From: Klebsiella africana
Lineage (GTDB): Bacteria; Pseudomonadota; Gammaproteobacteria; Enterobacterales; Enterobacteriaceae
DNA length: 64,000 nucleotides
NCBI RefSeq assembly: GCF_020526085.1
Contig: NZ_CP084874.1
Coordinates: 4,278,001 to 4,342,000 of the forward strand
Reading direction: 5' to 3'
Positions 1 through 9,087 of the stretch are shown piece after piece. A program made the position numbers and the translations under genes. The notes under the pieces were generated by a model. The model saw nothing but the letters and a program-made list of their open reading frames with translations, was not told the origin of the DNA and did not search any database. Positions within the stretch are counted from its first letter, which is position 1, and each line of letters begins with the position of its first letter.

Positions 1-2
1 GC

Positions 3-431
3 CAGATCGCCGACGATGTCACCCACATCATTCCTCGTCGCGCCAGAAACAGCGACACGCTTTTCTTCGCCGGACGCTTCCAGTTGCAGAGCGACGACTG
101 GGGGCTGGCCTTCAGCCGCAGCGGCTGGCCAAATCCGCTGGGGATCCTGCCGCGCTCGGAGATCCAGAACGTCAGCTACCGTCTGCGCCAGCAGCAGCTT
201 GAACGGCTGAGCTTCGATCAACAGGATCCGCTGACCGGCAGCCAGCCGACGGTCCGGGTGCTGCTGCGCGAGGTGACGACGTTTCGCCTGCGGTTTTACG
301 CCGACGGGCGCTGGCAGGAGACCTGGGACCGCTCACAGACGCTGCCCCAGGGGCTGGAGATCACCCTGACGCTGGCGAAAAGCGGGGAGATAACCCGCCT
401 GTTTTTACTTACCCCAGGAGGCAGCCAGTGA
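3..431 (+). CDS. pulJ: Type II secretion minor pseudopilin PulJ (GspJ), 3' part
   Basis: The reading frame is open from the first full codon of the window, so the N-terminal prepilin leader lies outside it. The visible 142 residues include the GspJ-type stretch QIADDVTHIIPR and the motif DDWGLAFSRSGW. In this family GspJ sits at the tip of the periplasmic pseudopilus together with GspI, GspK and GspH. The stop codon overlaps the GTG start of pulK (GTGA), as is typical of this tightly packed operon. Identification rests on these motifs and on the pulK-L-M-N-O genes that follow. Confidence 0.88.
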   Translation, partial: QIADDVTHIIPRRARNSDTLFFAGRFQLQSDDWGLAFSRSGWPNPLGILPRSEIQNVSYRLRQQQLERLSFDQQDPLTGSQPTVRVLLREVTTFRLRFYADGRWQETWDRSQTLPQGLEITLTLAKSGEITRLFLLTPGGSQ

Positions 432-1408
432 AAAATCGGCAACGCGGCGTCGCGCTCCTGATGGTGCTGTTCATCCTCGCCCTGATGATGATCCTCGCCA
501 GCGCCATGACCGAACGCACCGCAGTCATGTATCAACATACCGCCGTGACCCTCGATAATTTGCAGGCCAGATGGTACGCCCTGGCGGCGGAAAATATGGC
601 CGCCGCGCTGCTGCAACGCGATGCGCTGGACTCACCCAGTCAAACGAACCTGGCGCAAACCTGGGCGCAGGAGGGGCGCCGTTTTACCCTCGACGATGGC
701 GAAATCCACGCCACGATCCGCGACGGGCACGCCTGCTTCAACCTCAATGCTATTGACCATCGCGCGGACGAGGCTGGCGACGGAACGCCCTACCCGACCG
801 ACGTCTTCGTTCGGCTGCTGGTGCTGCTCGGCGAGCCGCCGCTGCGCGCCAGCCAGATCGCCGCCGCCCTCGGCGACTGGACGGACAGCGACGGCCAGCC
901 GCGGCTGAACGGGGCGGAGGACGAGGTCTATATGGCGCAAACCCCGGGCTATCTCGCCGCCAACCAGCCGATGCAGGATGTCAGCGAGCTGCGCCTGCTG
1001 GCCGGTATGGACGCCGCGCTCTATCAGCGCCTGCTCCCCTTCGTCTGCGTCCAGCCGGATGACGCGCTGCAGGTCAATATCAACACCCTGCGCCCCTCCC
1101 AGGCCGCCCTGCTGGTGGCCCTCTTTCCCGGCGATCTGACGCTGCAGGAGGCGCAACAGCTGCTGCACAACCGCCCGCGAACCGGGTGGAGCAGCGTCGC
1201 CGCCTTTCTCGCGCAGCCGACGCTGCAGAAAACCGATACCACGCTTGCCCGTCCCTGGCTGACGGTGCACAGCACACGCTTTATCGCCGCCTTTACCGTG
1301 GTGACCGGCAATCTCCGCTTTCAGCTGCACAGCGTCCTGCAACAATCGGGGCGCACCTTTACCGTCGTCCAGCGGCGATATGGACTCTCTATGGTGGTCG
1401 ATGAATAA
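428..1408 (+). CDS. pulK: Type II secretion minor pseudopilin PulK (GspK)
   Basis: The 326-residue protein begins with a prepilin leader ending in RQRG, followed by a hydrophobic segment VALLMVLFILALMM. The usual glutamate at position +5 of the mature protein is absent, as is normal for GspK, which caps the pseudopilus tip. The large globular domain contains the conserved stretch CFNLNAI and further on LRLLAGMD. It starts with GTG overlapping the pulJ stop and overlaps the start of pulL. PulK is processed by the prepilin peptidase PulO encoded four genes downstream. Confidence 0.93.
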   Translation: MKNRQRGVALLMVLFILALMMILASAMTERTAVMYQHTAVTLDNLQARWYALAAENMAAALLQRDALDSPSQTNLAQTWAQEGRRFTLDDGEIHATIRDGHACFNLNAIDHRADEAGDGTPYPTDVFVRLLVLLGEPPLRASQIAAALGDWTDSDGQPRLNGAEDEVYMAQTPGYLAANQPMQDVSELRLLAGMDAALYQRLLPFVCVQPDDALQVNINTLRPSQAALLVALFPGDLTLQEAQQLLHNRPRTGWSSVAAFLAQPTLQKTDTTLARPWLTVHSTRFIAAFTVVTGNLRFQLHSVLQQSGRTFTVVQRRYGLSMVVDE

Positions 1409-2597
1409 GATTAACGCTTCTCCCCAGGCCATGCTGATCGTGCGCCTCGCCGCTGCGCAGGCGCCGCTGCACTGGCAACTCTTTGCCCCCGGCGAGCCGC
1501 ACCACGAGGCCAGCGGCCGGTGGCCGGCTGACGACGCCAGCCCTTTCCCGGCGCTGGCGGCGCACTACCCCGCCTGGGTGCTAATCCCGGCCAGCGACTG
1601 CGCGTTTCACTCGCTCACCCTGCCGGCGGGCTTGCGTAAACCGCCGCTGCAGGTGGCCCCGTTTCTGCTGGAAGAGCAACTGGCCGACGATGTCGAAGCC
1701 ACTCATTTTGCTCTGCTCCACCGCCAGCAGGCCCAGTGTGAGATCGTCGCCGTACAGCGGCAAAAAATGCACGACTGGCTGGCCCGCTGCGAGTCGCTCT
1801 CCTTAAGGCCCCTGGCGTTGACGCCCGACGTGCTGGCCCTGCCCTGGCATCCACCGGCGTGGAGCGCGGTGCAGGTAGACGAGCAGTGGCTGATCCGCCA
1901 CCAGCCGTGGAGCGGCATGGCGGCGGAAAGCCCCTGGCTGGCGGAGCTGCTGCAGAGCGAGGCGGAAGAGCACGTCATCGACAGCTATTCGCCGCCGCCC
2001 GCGGCGCCGGGAGAGTGGCGCGCGCAGCCTGCGCAGATGCTGCTGGCCCTCGCCGCACGCCATCCGGCGGCGCTGAAGCTCAGTCTACTGCAGGGGGAGT
2101 TCGCTCTCCGTCGGCGGCGGCTGGCGCAGGCGAGCTGGCGTCCGGCGCGGTATGCTGCGCTGGCTCTGGCGCTGCTGGTGGGGACAAACAGCGTGCTGGA
2201 CCATCGCGATCTGGCGCGCCAGGCCGAGGCGGCGCAACAGGCCAGCCGGGCCTTCTATCGCCACTGGTTTCCGGCGGAGAAAAAGGTGATTAATCCGCGA
2301 CTGCAGATGCAGCAGCACCTGCAGACTCAGGCCCGTCAGGCGCATCACGCCCCCCTTGTCGATCGCCTCAGCGCCTTGCAAAACATCCTCAGCGACACGC
2401 CAGGGATCCGTCTGCGGGCGCTGAGCTGGGATGCCGCGGGCAACCGTCTGCAGCTGGAAATCGCCGCGGTCTCTTCCCGGGCGCTGGAGCAGTTTACCCA
2501 GCGGGCGCAGCCGCGGTTTCGCGTCCGGCCGGGCGACATGATCACGAAACCGGATGGCATTGAAGGACAACTGACGCTGGAGGAAATCGATGGCTAA
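1401..2597 (+). CDS. pulL: Type II secretion inner-membrane platform protein PulL (GspL)
   Basis: GspL links the cytoplasmic secretion ATPase GspE to the inner-membrane platform. The protein has a cytoplasmic actin-like domain (about residues 1-245), one membrane segment near residue 250 (YAALALALLVGTN) and a periplasmic ferredoxin-like domain. I chose ATG 1401, which gives 398 residues, the usual PulL length, and an 8-base ATGAATAA overlap with pulK. An in-frame ATG at 1380 would add seven residues deeper inside pulK and looks less likely. The end overlaps pulM by 8 bases (ATGGCTAA), suggesting coupled translation of these two partners. Confidence 0.93.
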   Translation: MNKINASPQAMLIVRLAAAQAPLHWQLFAPGEPHHEASGRWPADDASPFPALAAHYPAWVLIPASDCAFHSLTLPAGLRKPPLQVAPFLLEEQLADDVEATHFALLHRQQAQCEIVAVQRQKMHDWLARCESLSLRPLALTPDVLALPWHPPAWSAVQVDEQWLIRHQPWSGMAAESPWLAELLQSEAEEHVIDSYSPPPAAPGEWRAQPAQMLLALAARHPAALKLSLLQGEFALRRRRLAQASWRPARYAALALALLVGTNSVLDHRDLARQAEAAQQASRAFYRHWFPAEKKVINPRLQMQQHLQTQARQAHHAPLVDRLSALQNILSDTPGIRLRALSWDAAGNRLQLEIAAVSSRALEQFTQRAQPRFRVRPGDMITKPDGIEGQLTLEEIDG

Positions 2598-3075
2598 TCT
2601 GCTTATCTGGTGGCGGCAGCGCACACCGTCCGAGCAGCGCCTGCTGCTAGTTCTGACAGGGCTGCTGGCGGCATGCGCCCTCTGGTATGGACTGTGGCAG
2701 CCCTGGCGAGCCCGCGAGGCGCAGTGGCGGCAAACCCTGGTGAAAGAGCAGGCCAGCCTGCGCTGGATGACGCAGCAGGCTCCGCGCCTGCAGCAGCTCA
2801 AGCAGCAACCCACGCCAGTGGCAAAAGAGGCGCTCACCGCACTGGTGATGCGCGAGGCGGCGAGCCACGGGCTGACCGTCGCCCGCCTGCAGCCGCAGGG
2901 AAAACGTCTGCAGGTCACCCTTCAGCCCTGTACCTTCCAGGCGCTGATCGACTGGCTGGACGCCCCGGCGATGCGCGGCGTCAACGCGGTTTCGCTGTCC
3001 GTAACCGGGCAGCCGTCGCGGCCGGGCTGGATCACGGTCAACCATCTGCTGCTGGAGCGCGACGATGAAAGCTAA
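2590..3075 (+). CDS. pulM: Type II secretion protein PulM (GspM)
   Basis: A 161-residue bitopic inner-membrane protein: a short cytoplasmic N-terminus, a membrane segment around residues 16-34 (LLLVLTGLLAACALWYGL) and a periplasmic ferredoxin-like domain. GspM binds and stabilises GspL, and the 8-base overlap between the two genes fits equimolar synthesis. The 3' end overlaps pulN by 11 bases. Recognition is by length, topology and place in the operon as much as by sequence, since GspM is poorly conserved. Confidence 0.92.
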   Translation: MANLLIWWRQRTPSEQRLLLVLTGLLAACALWYGLWQPWRAREAQWRQTLVKEQASLRWMTQQAPRLQQLKQQPTPVAKEALTALVMREAASHGLTVARLQPQGKRLQVTLQPCTFQALIDWLDAPAMRGVNAVSLSVTGQPSRPGWITVNHLLLERDDES

Positions 3076-3811
3076 AGCGATCGCCGGTGGGCTGCTGCTG
3101 GTCCTCTATCTGTTGTGGCTCACCGCTACGGCTCCGGCGCGCCTGCTGGCCCCCATGCTGCCGCCCGGCGTTCAGGTGGGCCACCTCAGCGGCAGCATCT
3201 GGCGCGGCGCAGCGCAGCCGGTCTACTGGCACGGCGAACGGCTTGAGCGGCTGGCGTGGTCGTTGACCCTGGCTGGCTGGCAGATCGCGCTCAGCGATCC
3301 CCGCGGCGTCGAGGGCCAGGCCCGGCTGTGGGGCCTTCGCGATCTGCGCCTACAGGAGGGGCGGCTCACCGCGCCCGCCAGCCTGATCAGCCGCTGGTTG
3401 ATGTCGACCATGCCCGTCAACGCCGCGGGGGAGGTCACCTTCAGTCTGACCGAAGGGCGCTTTAGCGACGGGCGCTGCCAGCAAATCACCGCCGGACGCG
3501 CACTGTGGCGGCAGGCCCGACTGCACTCCCCGGTCGGCAGCCTGGAGCTGGCCCAGGTCAATGGCACCTTCCGCTGCACGGCAGACGGCGCCGTGGCGCT
3601 GACCCTCCGTCAGGACTCTCATCAGCTGAGCCTCAGCGGCCAGGGGACTCTGTCGCCCGATGGCCGCTATCTCTTTCGCGGTACGCTGCAGTCCCGGCAG
3701 GGGATGCCGCCGCTGCTGGCGCTGCTGGTCACGCGCCCGGCAGCGAATAACGCCCCGGGCCCGACGCCGTGGCAGATTCAGGGGAATTGGCGACAACAGG
3801 AGAAAAAATGA
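3065..3811 (+). CDS. pulN: Type II secretion protein PulN (GspN)
   Basis: A 248-residue protein with an N-terminal membrane anchor (AGGLLLVLYLLWLTATAPARLL) and a beta-rich periplasmic domain; the HLSGSIWRG motif near residue 41 is typical of GspN. GspN is present in only some type II systems and is dispensable for pullulanase secretion in Klebsiella oxytoca, according to the literature on that system. The ATG lies inside the end of pulM, and the stop overlaps the pulO start (ATGA). Confidence 0.92.
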   Translation: MKAKAIAGGLLLVLYLLWLTATAPARLLAPMLPPGVQVGHLSGSIWRGAAQPVYWHGERLERLAWSLTLAGWQIALSDPRGVEGQARLWGLRDLRLQEGRLTAPASLISRWLMSTMPVNAAGEVTFSLTEGRFSDGRCQQITAGRALWRQARLHSPVGSLELAQVNGTFRCTADGAVALTLRQDSHQLSLSGQGTLSPDGRYLFRGTLQSRQGMPPLLALLVTRPAANNAPGPTPWQIQGNWRQQEKK

Positions 3812-4608
3812 CGACATTAACCGCATTATCGCTGCACTTTCCCCTTGTCTGGTATGGCTTCCTGCTGCTGTTCGGCCTGGCGCTGGGCAGCTTTTACAAC
3901 GTGGTGATCTATCGTCTGCCGCGCATGCTGACCGAGACCGCAGACGACGAGCGGATAACCCTCAGCACCCCGGGCTCCTCCTGCCCGCAGTGCCGCCAGC
4001 CGATCGCCTGGCGGGACAATATCCCGCTGCTCAGCTTTCTCTGGCTGGGCCGTCGCGCCCGCTGCTGTCAGGCCCCCATCGCGTGGAGCTATCCGCTGAC
4101 CGAGCTGGCCACCGGCCTGCTGTTTATCCTCGCCGGAGCTTTGCTCGCGCCGGGCCTGCCGCTGGCGGGCGGCCTGGTGCTGCTCTCGTTCCTGCTGATA
4201 CTGGCGCGGATTGACGCCCGGACCCAGCTGCTGCCCGATCGCCTGACCCTGCCCCTGCTGTGGGCAGGCCTGCTGTTCAATCTTAACGAGGTGTACATTG
4301 CCCTGCCGGACGCGGTCGCCGGGGCGATGGCCGGTTATCTGGCGCTATGGTCGGTCTACTGGCTGTTCCGTCTGCTGACCGGGAAAGAGGCGCTGGGCTA
4401 TGGCGATTTTAAGCTGCTGGCGGCGCTGGGCGCCTGGTGCGGCTGGCAGGTTCTGCCGCAGGTGCTGTTGCTCGCCTCGGCCTGCGGACTGGTGTGGACC
4501 CTGCTGCAGCGCCTGTGGACCCGGCAGTCGCTGCAGCAGCCGCTGGCCTTCGGCCCCTGGCTGGCGCTGGCCGGCGGGGGCATTTTTCTCTGGCAGCAGA
4601 TGGTCTAG
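3808..4608 (+). CDS. pulO: Prepilin peptidase / N-methyltransferase PulO (GspO)
   Basis: A polytopic inner-membrane aspartic protease that cuts the leader from prepilin-like proteins and methylates the new N-terminus. It shows LALGSFYNVVIYRLPRML near the N-terminus, CPQC at residues 59-62, and the two catalytic aspartates in IDARTQLLPD (D136) and GYGDFK (D200). The second cysteine pair is CC (86-87) rather than the common C-x2-C. I chose ATG 3808, preceded by ACAGGAG and overlapping the pulN stop, giving 266 residues; an upstream in-frame ATG at 3769 lies deep in pulN. It is the last gene of the pul operon here and faces hrpB. Confidence 0.95.
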   Translation: MTTLTALSLHFPLVWYGFLLLFGLALGSFYNVVIYRLPRMLTETADDERITLSTPGSSCPQCRQPIAWRDNIPLLSFLWLGRRARCCQAPIAWSYPLTELATGLLFILAGALLAPGLPLAGGLVLLSFLLILARIDARTQLLPDRLTLPLLWAGLLFNLNEVYIALPDAVAGAMAGYLALWSVYWLFRLLTGKEALGYGDFKLLAALGAWCGWQVLPQVLLLASACGLVWTLLQRLWTRQSLQQPLAFGPWLALAGGGIFLWQQMV

Positions 4609-4625
4609 CGTTTGCGAGCCGACTG

Positions 4626-4647
4626 GCCGGGCAGGATCCCGCCCGGC
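4626..4647. terminator. Inverted repeat between convergent pulO and hrpB
   Basis: A 7-bp perfect GC stem (GCCGGGC/GCCCGGC) with an 8-base loop lies 18 bases past the pulO stop and just before the hrpB stop. No T-run directly follows on the plus strand; TTTTTT occurs only at 4665. It may slow or end pul operon transcription. Confidence 0.45.
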
Positions 4648-4655
4648 AGCGGCGG

Positions 4656-7085
4656 CTACGAATATTTTTTGCTGCGGCGGGTCGGGGCGGCGTTGGCCGG
4701 ATCGTCCGGCCAGACGTGCTTCGGATAGCGTCCCTTCATCTCTTTCTGCACCTCACGGTAGCTCCCTTGCCAGAAGGCGCTCAGATCGCGGGTGATCTGC
4801 AGTGGACGCTGGGCGGGCGACAGCAGCTCCAGCACCAGCGGCACTCGCCCCTCGGCGATAACCGGGTTCGTGGCCTCGCCGAACATCTCCTGCATACGCA
4901 CCGCCAGCGCCGGCGGGTTTTCCGCATGGTAGCGGATCGCCAGGCGGCTGCCGGTCGGCACGGTATAGTGTGTCGGCAGTTCGCGATCCAGCTTCTGGCG
5001 CAGCGGCCACGGCAGCCAGTCCTGTAGCGCCTGACGCAGATCCAGCGCCTTCAGCGCCCGCAGGGAATGGACGCCGTTCATCTGCGGCAACAGCCATGCC
5101 TCCAGCGAGGCCAGTAGCGAAGCGTCATCCACCGCGGGCCATGCCTCTTCCGGCAGCCACTGCGCCGCACAGTGCAACCGCAGGCGCAGCTGCTCAGCCT
5201 CTGGCGTCCAGTTGAGCACCCCGAGGCCTTTCTCACGAATACCGTTGAGCATCGCCTGATGCAGCTCTGCCTCAGAGGGCTTCGCCAGCGGCTGGGTCTT
5301 GATCACCAACTGGCCGATCACCGTCCGCCGCCAGGCTTTCAGCGTCCCCTGGGCCTCATCCCACTCCACCGTGTCGGAACGTTGCGCCAGTTCAGGGCGG
5401 GCGGCGATCAGCTCACCGATTTCCACCGGCAGAGCCAACAGCATGCGGGCATCCGGCGAAGCGCTGCCCTGCAGCAGCAGCGGAGCGATAAGCCATTCAT
5501 GACGGCCCAGCGCGTCGTCGGCGTCCAGCATCGCGCCCATGCCGTTCGCCAGCTGGTAGCGCCCCTCCTGACCGCGGCGGCGGGCGATGCGATCGGCGAA
5601 GGCCGACGCCAGCAGCCCCGCCATTCGCCCGGCATCGGGCTGGCCGCTGCGGCGGGCCAGGCGCTTCATCAGCTGCTGCGCTCGCTGCTGCCAGTTGGCC
5701 TGCTGACGGGAAAAGATGGCCCCCAAATCCACCAGTCCGCCGCGCGGTGGCTCCTCGAGGATCGCCGCCAGCTTTGCCGCTGTCGCCGCCTCGTCATCGG
5801 TCTGCGCGGCGGCCAGCATCGCCGCCAGCCGCGGCTCGTTGCCTAGCGCTGCCATTTTGCGGCCAAACGCCGACAGCCGCTCGCCGTCCAGCGCCGACAG
5901 CGTCTCCAGCAGGCGGCGCGCGGCGGCCAGGTTCACCGCCGGCGGCTGATCCAGCCAGGCCAGCGCGGCCGGATCGTGGCAACCCCACTGCAGCAGCTCC
6001 AGCAACAGCGCCGACAGATCGCTGTGCAGGATCTCCGGTTCGCTCTGCGCCGCCGCCCGTTCCGCCTGTTCTTTGCCGAGCAAATGCAGGCAGATCCCCG
6101 GGGAGAGACGACCGGCGCGGCCGGCGCGCTGCGTCATTGATGCCTGGCTGATGCGCTGCGTCACCAGCCGGGTCAGGCCGGTGCGCGGGTCAAAGCGGGC
6201 GACCCGCTCCTGGGCGCTGTCGACCACCAGGCGGATCCCCTCGATGGTCAGACTGGTCTCGGCAATATTGGTAGCCAGCACCACTTTGCGCTTCCCGGCG
6301 GGCGCCGGGAGGATCGCTTTGCGCTGTTCGCTTAAGGGCAACGCGCCATACAGCGGGCAGAGAATGACATCTTCCGCCACGCGCTCCGTCAGCTGTTCCT
6401 GAACGCGCTGGATCTCGCCGACGCCGGGCAGAAATAGCAGCATCGATCCCGGTTCCTGCCGCAGGAGATCCGCCGCCGCGACCGCCACCGCCTCATCAAA
6501 ACGCTGGTGCGCGGAGAGCGGGCTGAAGCGACGCTCCACCGGATAAGCGCGCCCCTCCGAAACCACCACCGGCGCCTCAGGCAGCAGACGCTGCAGGCGA
6601 TCGTTATCGAGGGTCGCCGACATAATCAGCAGCTTGAGATCGTCACGCAACCCCTGCTGTACGTCGAGCAGCAGGGCCAGCGCCAGATCCGCCTGCAGGC
6701 TGCGCTCGTGAAACTCATCGAGGATCACCAGCCCCACGCCCGTCAGCTCGGGATCGCGCTGGATCATGCGCGTCAGGATCCCCTCCGTGACCACCTCCAG
6801 GCGGGTCTGCGGTCCGACGCAGGTTTCGGCGCGCATACGGTAACCCACGGTTTCCCCCGGTTTTTCGCCGAGCAGTTCAGCCAGCCGCTGCGCGACATTG
6901 CGCGCCGCCAGCCGCCTCGGCTCGAGCAGGATAATGCGTCCCGCGATGTTGCCCTCGGCGAGGATCTGCAGTGGCAGCCAGGTCGACTTCCCGGCGCCGG
7001 TCGGCGCGTTGAGCAAAACCTGCGGCGCATGCTGCAGGGCGGATAACAGTTCTGGGAGGACAGCGGCAACCGGCAATGAGGACAC
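4656..7085 (-). CDS. hrpB: ATP-dependent RNA helicase-like protein HrpB
   Basis: An 809-residue DEAH-family helicase, the same length as E. coli HrpB. Visible motifs are Walker A APTGAGKST near residue 27, DEFH (motif II), SAT (motif III) and QRAGRAGR (motif VI). The C-terminal half matches the HrpB-specific region. The cellular role is poorly known even in E. coli, where loss has little phenotype. It is convergent with pulO and divergent from thpR. In E. coli this gene neighbours mrcB, so the pul operon sits between hrpB and whatever lies to the left. Confidence 0.96.
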   Translation of the reverse strand: MSSLPVAAVLPELLSALQHAPQVLLNAPTGAGKSTWLPLQILAEGNIAGRIILLEPRRLAARNVAQRLAELLGEKPGETVGYRMRAETCVGPQTRLEVVTEGILTRMIQRDPELTGVGLVILDEFHERSLQADLALALLLDVQQGLRDDLKLLIMSATLDNDRLQRLLPEAPVVVSEGRAYPVERRFSPLSAHQRFDEAVAVAAADLLRQEPGSMLLFLPGVGEIQRVQEQLTERVAEDVILCPLYGALPLSEQRKAILPAPAGKRKVVLATNIAETSLTIEGIRLVVDSAQERVARFDPRTGLTRLVTQRISQASMTQRAGRAGRLSPGICLHLLGKEQAERAAAQSEPEILHSDLSALLLELLQWGCHDPAALAWLDQPPAVNLAAARRLLETLSALDGERLSAFGRKMAALGNEPRLAAMLAAAQTDDEAATAAKLAAILEEPPRGGLVDLGAIFSRQQANWQQRAQQLMKRLARRSGQPDAGRMAGLLASAFADRIARRRGQEGRYQLANGMGAMLDADDALGRHEWLIAPLLLQGSASPDARMLLALPVEIGELIAARPELAQRSDTVEWDEAQGTLKAWRRTVIGQLVIKTQPLAKPSEAELHQAMLNGIREKGLGVLNWTPEAEQLRLRLHCAAQWLPEEAWPAVDDASLLASLEAWLLPQMNGVHSLRALKALDLRQALQDWLPWPLRQKLDRELPTHYTVPTGSRLAIRYHAENPPALAVRMQEMFGEATNPVIAEGRVPLVLELLSPAQRPLQITRDLSAFWQGSYREVQKEMKGRYPKHVWPDDPANAAPTRRSKKYS

Positions 7086-7157
7086 AAAAGGCTCCAGGGG
7101 TTAACATTCAAGGGCTCGCATTGTAGCATCCCCCTAATTCATTACCGAGTCTCTATC

Positions 7158-7694
7158 ATGTCTGAGCCGAAAAGGCTGTTTTTTGCGCTTGAACTGCCGT
7201 CTGCCGTCCAGAAGCAGATTGTCCAGTGGCGGGCAACGCACTTCCCCGAAGATGCCGGCAGGCCCGTCGCGGCGGATAATCTTCATCTGACGCTGGCGTT
7301 TCTCGGCGAGGTGAGCGCGGAAAAACAGCGGGCACTAGCCGATCTCGCCAGCCGCCTGCGCCAGCCGGGCTTTACCCTGACGCTGGACGATGCCGGACAG
7401 TGGCTACGCTCGCGGGTAGTGTGGCTCGGAACCCGCCAGCCGCCGCGCGGCCTGCTGCAGCTCGCCAGCATGTTGCGCGCTCAGGCGGCGCGCAGCGGCT
7501 GCTATCAGAGCCCGCAGCCGTTTCACCCGCATATTACCCTGTGGCGCGATGCTCGCCAGGCGGTGCCGATCCCGGCCCCCGGCTTTCGCTGGACGTTTCC
7601 GGTGAACGAGTTCGTGCTGTATGAGTCCAGCTTTAGCCGCGGGCGCACGCGCTACACGGCGCTGGAACGTTATCCGTTTGAGAAGGAAAGTTGA
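7158..7694 (+). CDS. thpR: RNA 2',3'-cyclic phosphodiesterase ThpR (LigT)
   Basis: A 178-residue 2H phosphoesterase carrying both HxTx motifs, HLTL at residues 43-46 and HITL at 125-128. The family opens 2',3'-cyclic phosphates and in vitro can reversibly ligate tRNA half-molecules through a 2'-5' bond. It is followed with a one-base overlap (TGATG) by sfsA, so the two are probably co-transcribed. The 72-base gap to hrpB is a divergent promoter region. Confidence 0.94.
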   Translation: MSEPKRLFFALELPSAVQKQIVQWRATHFPEDAGRPVAADNLHLTLAFLGEVSAEKQRALADLASRLRQPGFTLTLDDAGQWLRSRVVWLGTRQPPRGLLQLASMLRAQAARSGCYQSPQPFHPHITLWRDARQAVPIPAPGFRWTFPVNEFVLYESSFSRGRTRYTALERYPFEKES

Positions 7695-8410
7695 TGCAGT
7701 TTAATCCGCCGTTGCAGCCCGCCATTTTGCTTAAACGTTACAAACGATTTCTTGCTGACGTGGTCACCCCCGATGGCCGCGAGCTGACGCTCCACTGCCC
7801 GAATACCGGGGCGATGACCGGCTGCGCCGCGCCGGGCGACACCGTCTGGTATTCCACCTCAGACAATGTGAAGCGCAAATATGCCCATACCTGGGAATTA
7901 ACTGAAACGCAGCAGGGCGCCGTTATTTGCGTCAATACGCTGCGTGCAAATTCGCTGGCGAAAGAGGCGATTTCCGCCGGAATAATTCCTGAACTTTCAG
8001 GCTATAACCAGCTGAAAAGCGAAGTGAAATATGGCGAAGAGAATAGCCGTATCGATATTATGTTACAGGCAGATGATCGCCAAAACTGCTATATTGAAGT
8101 GAAATCGGTTACGTTGGCGGAGAAAGAATACGGTTATTTTCCTGATGCGGTGACTACGCGCGGCCAGAAGCACCTGCGGGAGCTGATGGCCGTCGCGGCA
8201 AATGGCGACCGCGCGGTGATTTTATTTGCCATCCTGCATTCGGCAATTGACCGTTTTTCTCCCGCGCATCATATTGATGCCAGATACGCACAGCTGTTAA
8301 CAGAAGCCCAGGACAAGGGGGTGGAAATTCTCGCCTGGAAAGCGGAACTTTCTACGACGAGGATGACTCTGAATAAGCCGATCGCCGTGGTGTTAAACCC
8401 CGGTAAATAA
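7694..8410 (+). CDS. sfsA: Sugar fermentation stimulation protein A (SfsA)
   Basis: A 238-residue protein closely matching E. coli SfsA across its length, including [19 protein letters not shown] and [10 protein letters not shown]. The fold combines an OB-like N-terminal domain with a nuclease-like core carrying acidic residues, and DNA binding was reported for the E. coli protein; its physiological role remains unclear. I prefer ATG 7694 over the TTG three bases earlier, since it gives the TGATG junction with thpR and the E. coli-like N-terminus. Confidence 0.94.
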   Translation: MQFNPPLQPAILLKRYKRFLADVVTPDGRELTLHCPNTGAMTGCAAPGDTVWYSTSDNVKRKYAHTWELTETQQGAVICVNTLRANSLAKEAISAGIIPELSGYNQLKSEVKYGEENSRIDIMLQADDRQNCYIEVKSVTLAEKEYGYFPDAVTTRGQKHLRELMAVAANGDRAVILFAILHSAIDRFSPAHHIDARYAQLLTEAQDKGVEILAWKAELSTTRMTLNKPIAVVLNPGK

Positions 8411-8572
8411 GTGGCTAAATAGTGTTCGGGTCGCAAGCGCGAATACGCTTTTCTTCACAGGGTTGTCAAGTGTAACGTTTAGATAATTGCTATCCGGAAA
8501 AGCATCTGCTATTTATAGCGGCCTGATTTTCCCCCACATGGGGATCGATAGTGCGTGTTAAGGAGAAGCAAC

Positions 8573-9028
8573 ATGCAAGAAGGGCAAAACCGTAAAACAT
8601 CGTCCCTGAGTATTCTCGCCATCGCTGGGGTGGAGCCGTACCAAGAGAAACCGGGCGAAGAGTATATGAACGAAGCCCAGCTGGCGCACTTCAAGCGTAT
8701 TCTTGAAGCATGGCGTAATCAACTCAGGGATGAAGTGGATCGCACCGTATCGCACATGCAGGATGAAGCAGCTAACTTCCCGGACCCGGTAGACCGTGCC
8801 GCCCAGGAAGAAGAGTTCAGCCTGGAACTGCGTAACCGCGACCGCGAACGTAAACTGATCAAAAAGATCGAGAAAACGCTGAAAAAAGTTGAAGACGAAG
8901 ACTTCGGCTACTGCGAATCCTGCGGCGTGGAGATCGGCATTCGCCGTCTGGAAGCGCGTCCGACAGCGGATCTGTGCATTGACTGCAAAACCCTGGCGGA
9001 AATTCGCGAAAAACAGATGGCGGGCTAA
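8573..9028 (+). CDS. dksA: RNA polymerase-binding transcription factor DksA
   Basis: A 151-residue protein almost identical to E. coli DksA. DksA enters the secondary channel of RNA polymerase and, with ppGpp, represses rRNA and activates amino-acid promoters. The coiled coil carries the tip motif [11 protein letters not shown], and a four-cysteine zinc finger follows (CESC and CIDC). ATG 8573 is preceded by AAGGAG; an in-frame upstream ATG would add six residues and has no such site. gluQRS follows 59 bases downstream, as in E. coli. Confidence 0.98.
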   Translation: MQEGQNRKTSSLSILAIAGVEPYQEKPGEEYMNEAQLAHFKRILEAWRNQLRDEVDRTVSHMQDEAANFPDPVDRAAQEEEFSLELRNRDRERKLIKKIEKTLKKVEDEDFGYCESCGVEIGIRRLEARPTADLCIDCKTLAEIREKQMAG

Positions 9029-9087
9029 TCCCCTGCTGCCCCACTCTCTGGCGGGAGTCTCTCCCGCCTGGTTCTGTTGTCCGTACC

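Noticed and set aside
4626..4647. Possible attachment or integration site at the pul/hrpB junction
   Set aside because: The inverted repeat looks like a terminator. There is no tRNA gene, direct repeat or integrase nearby.
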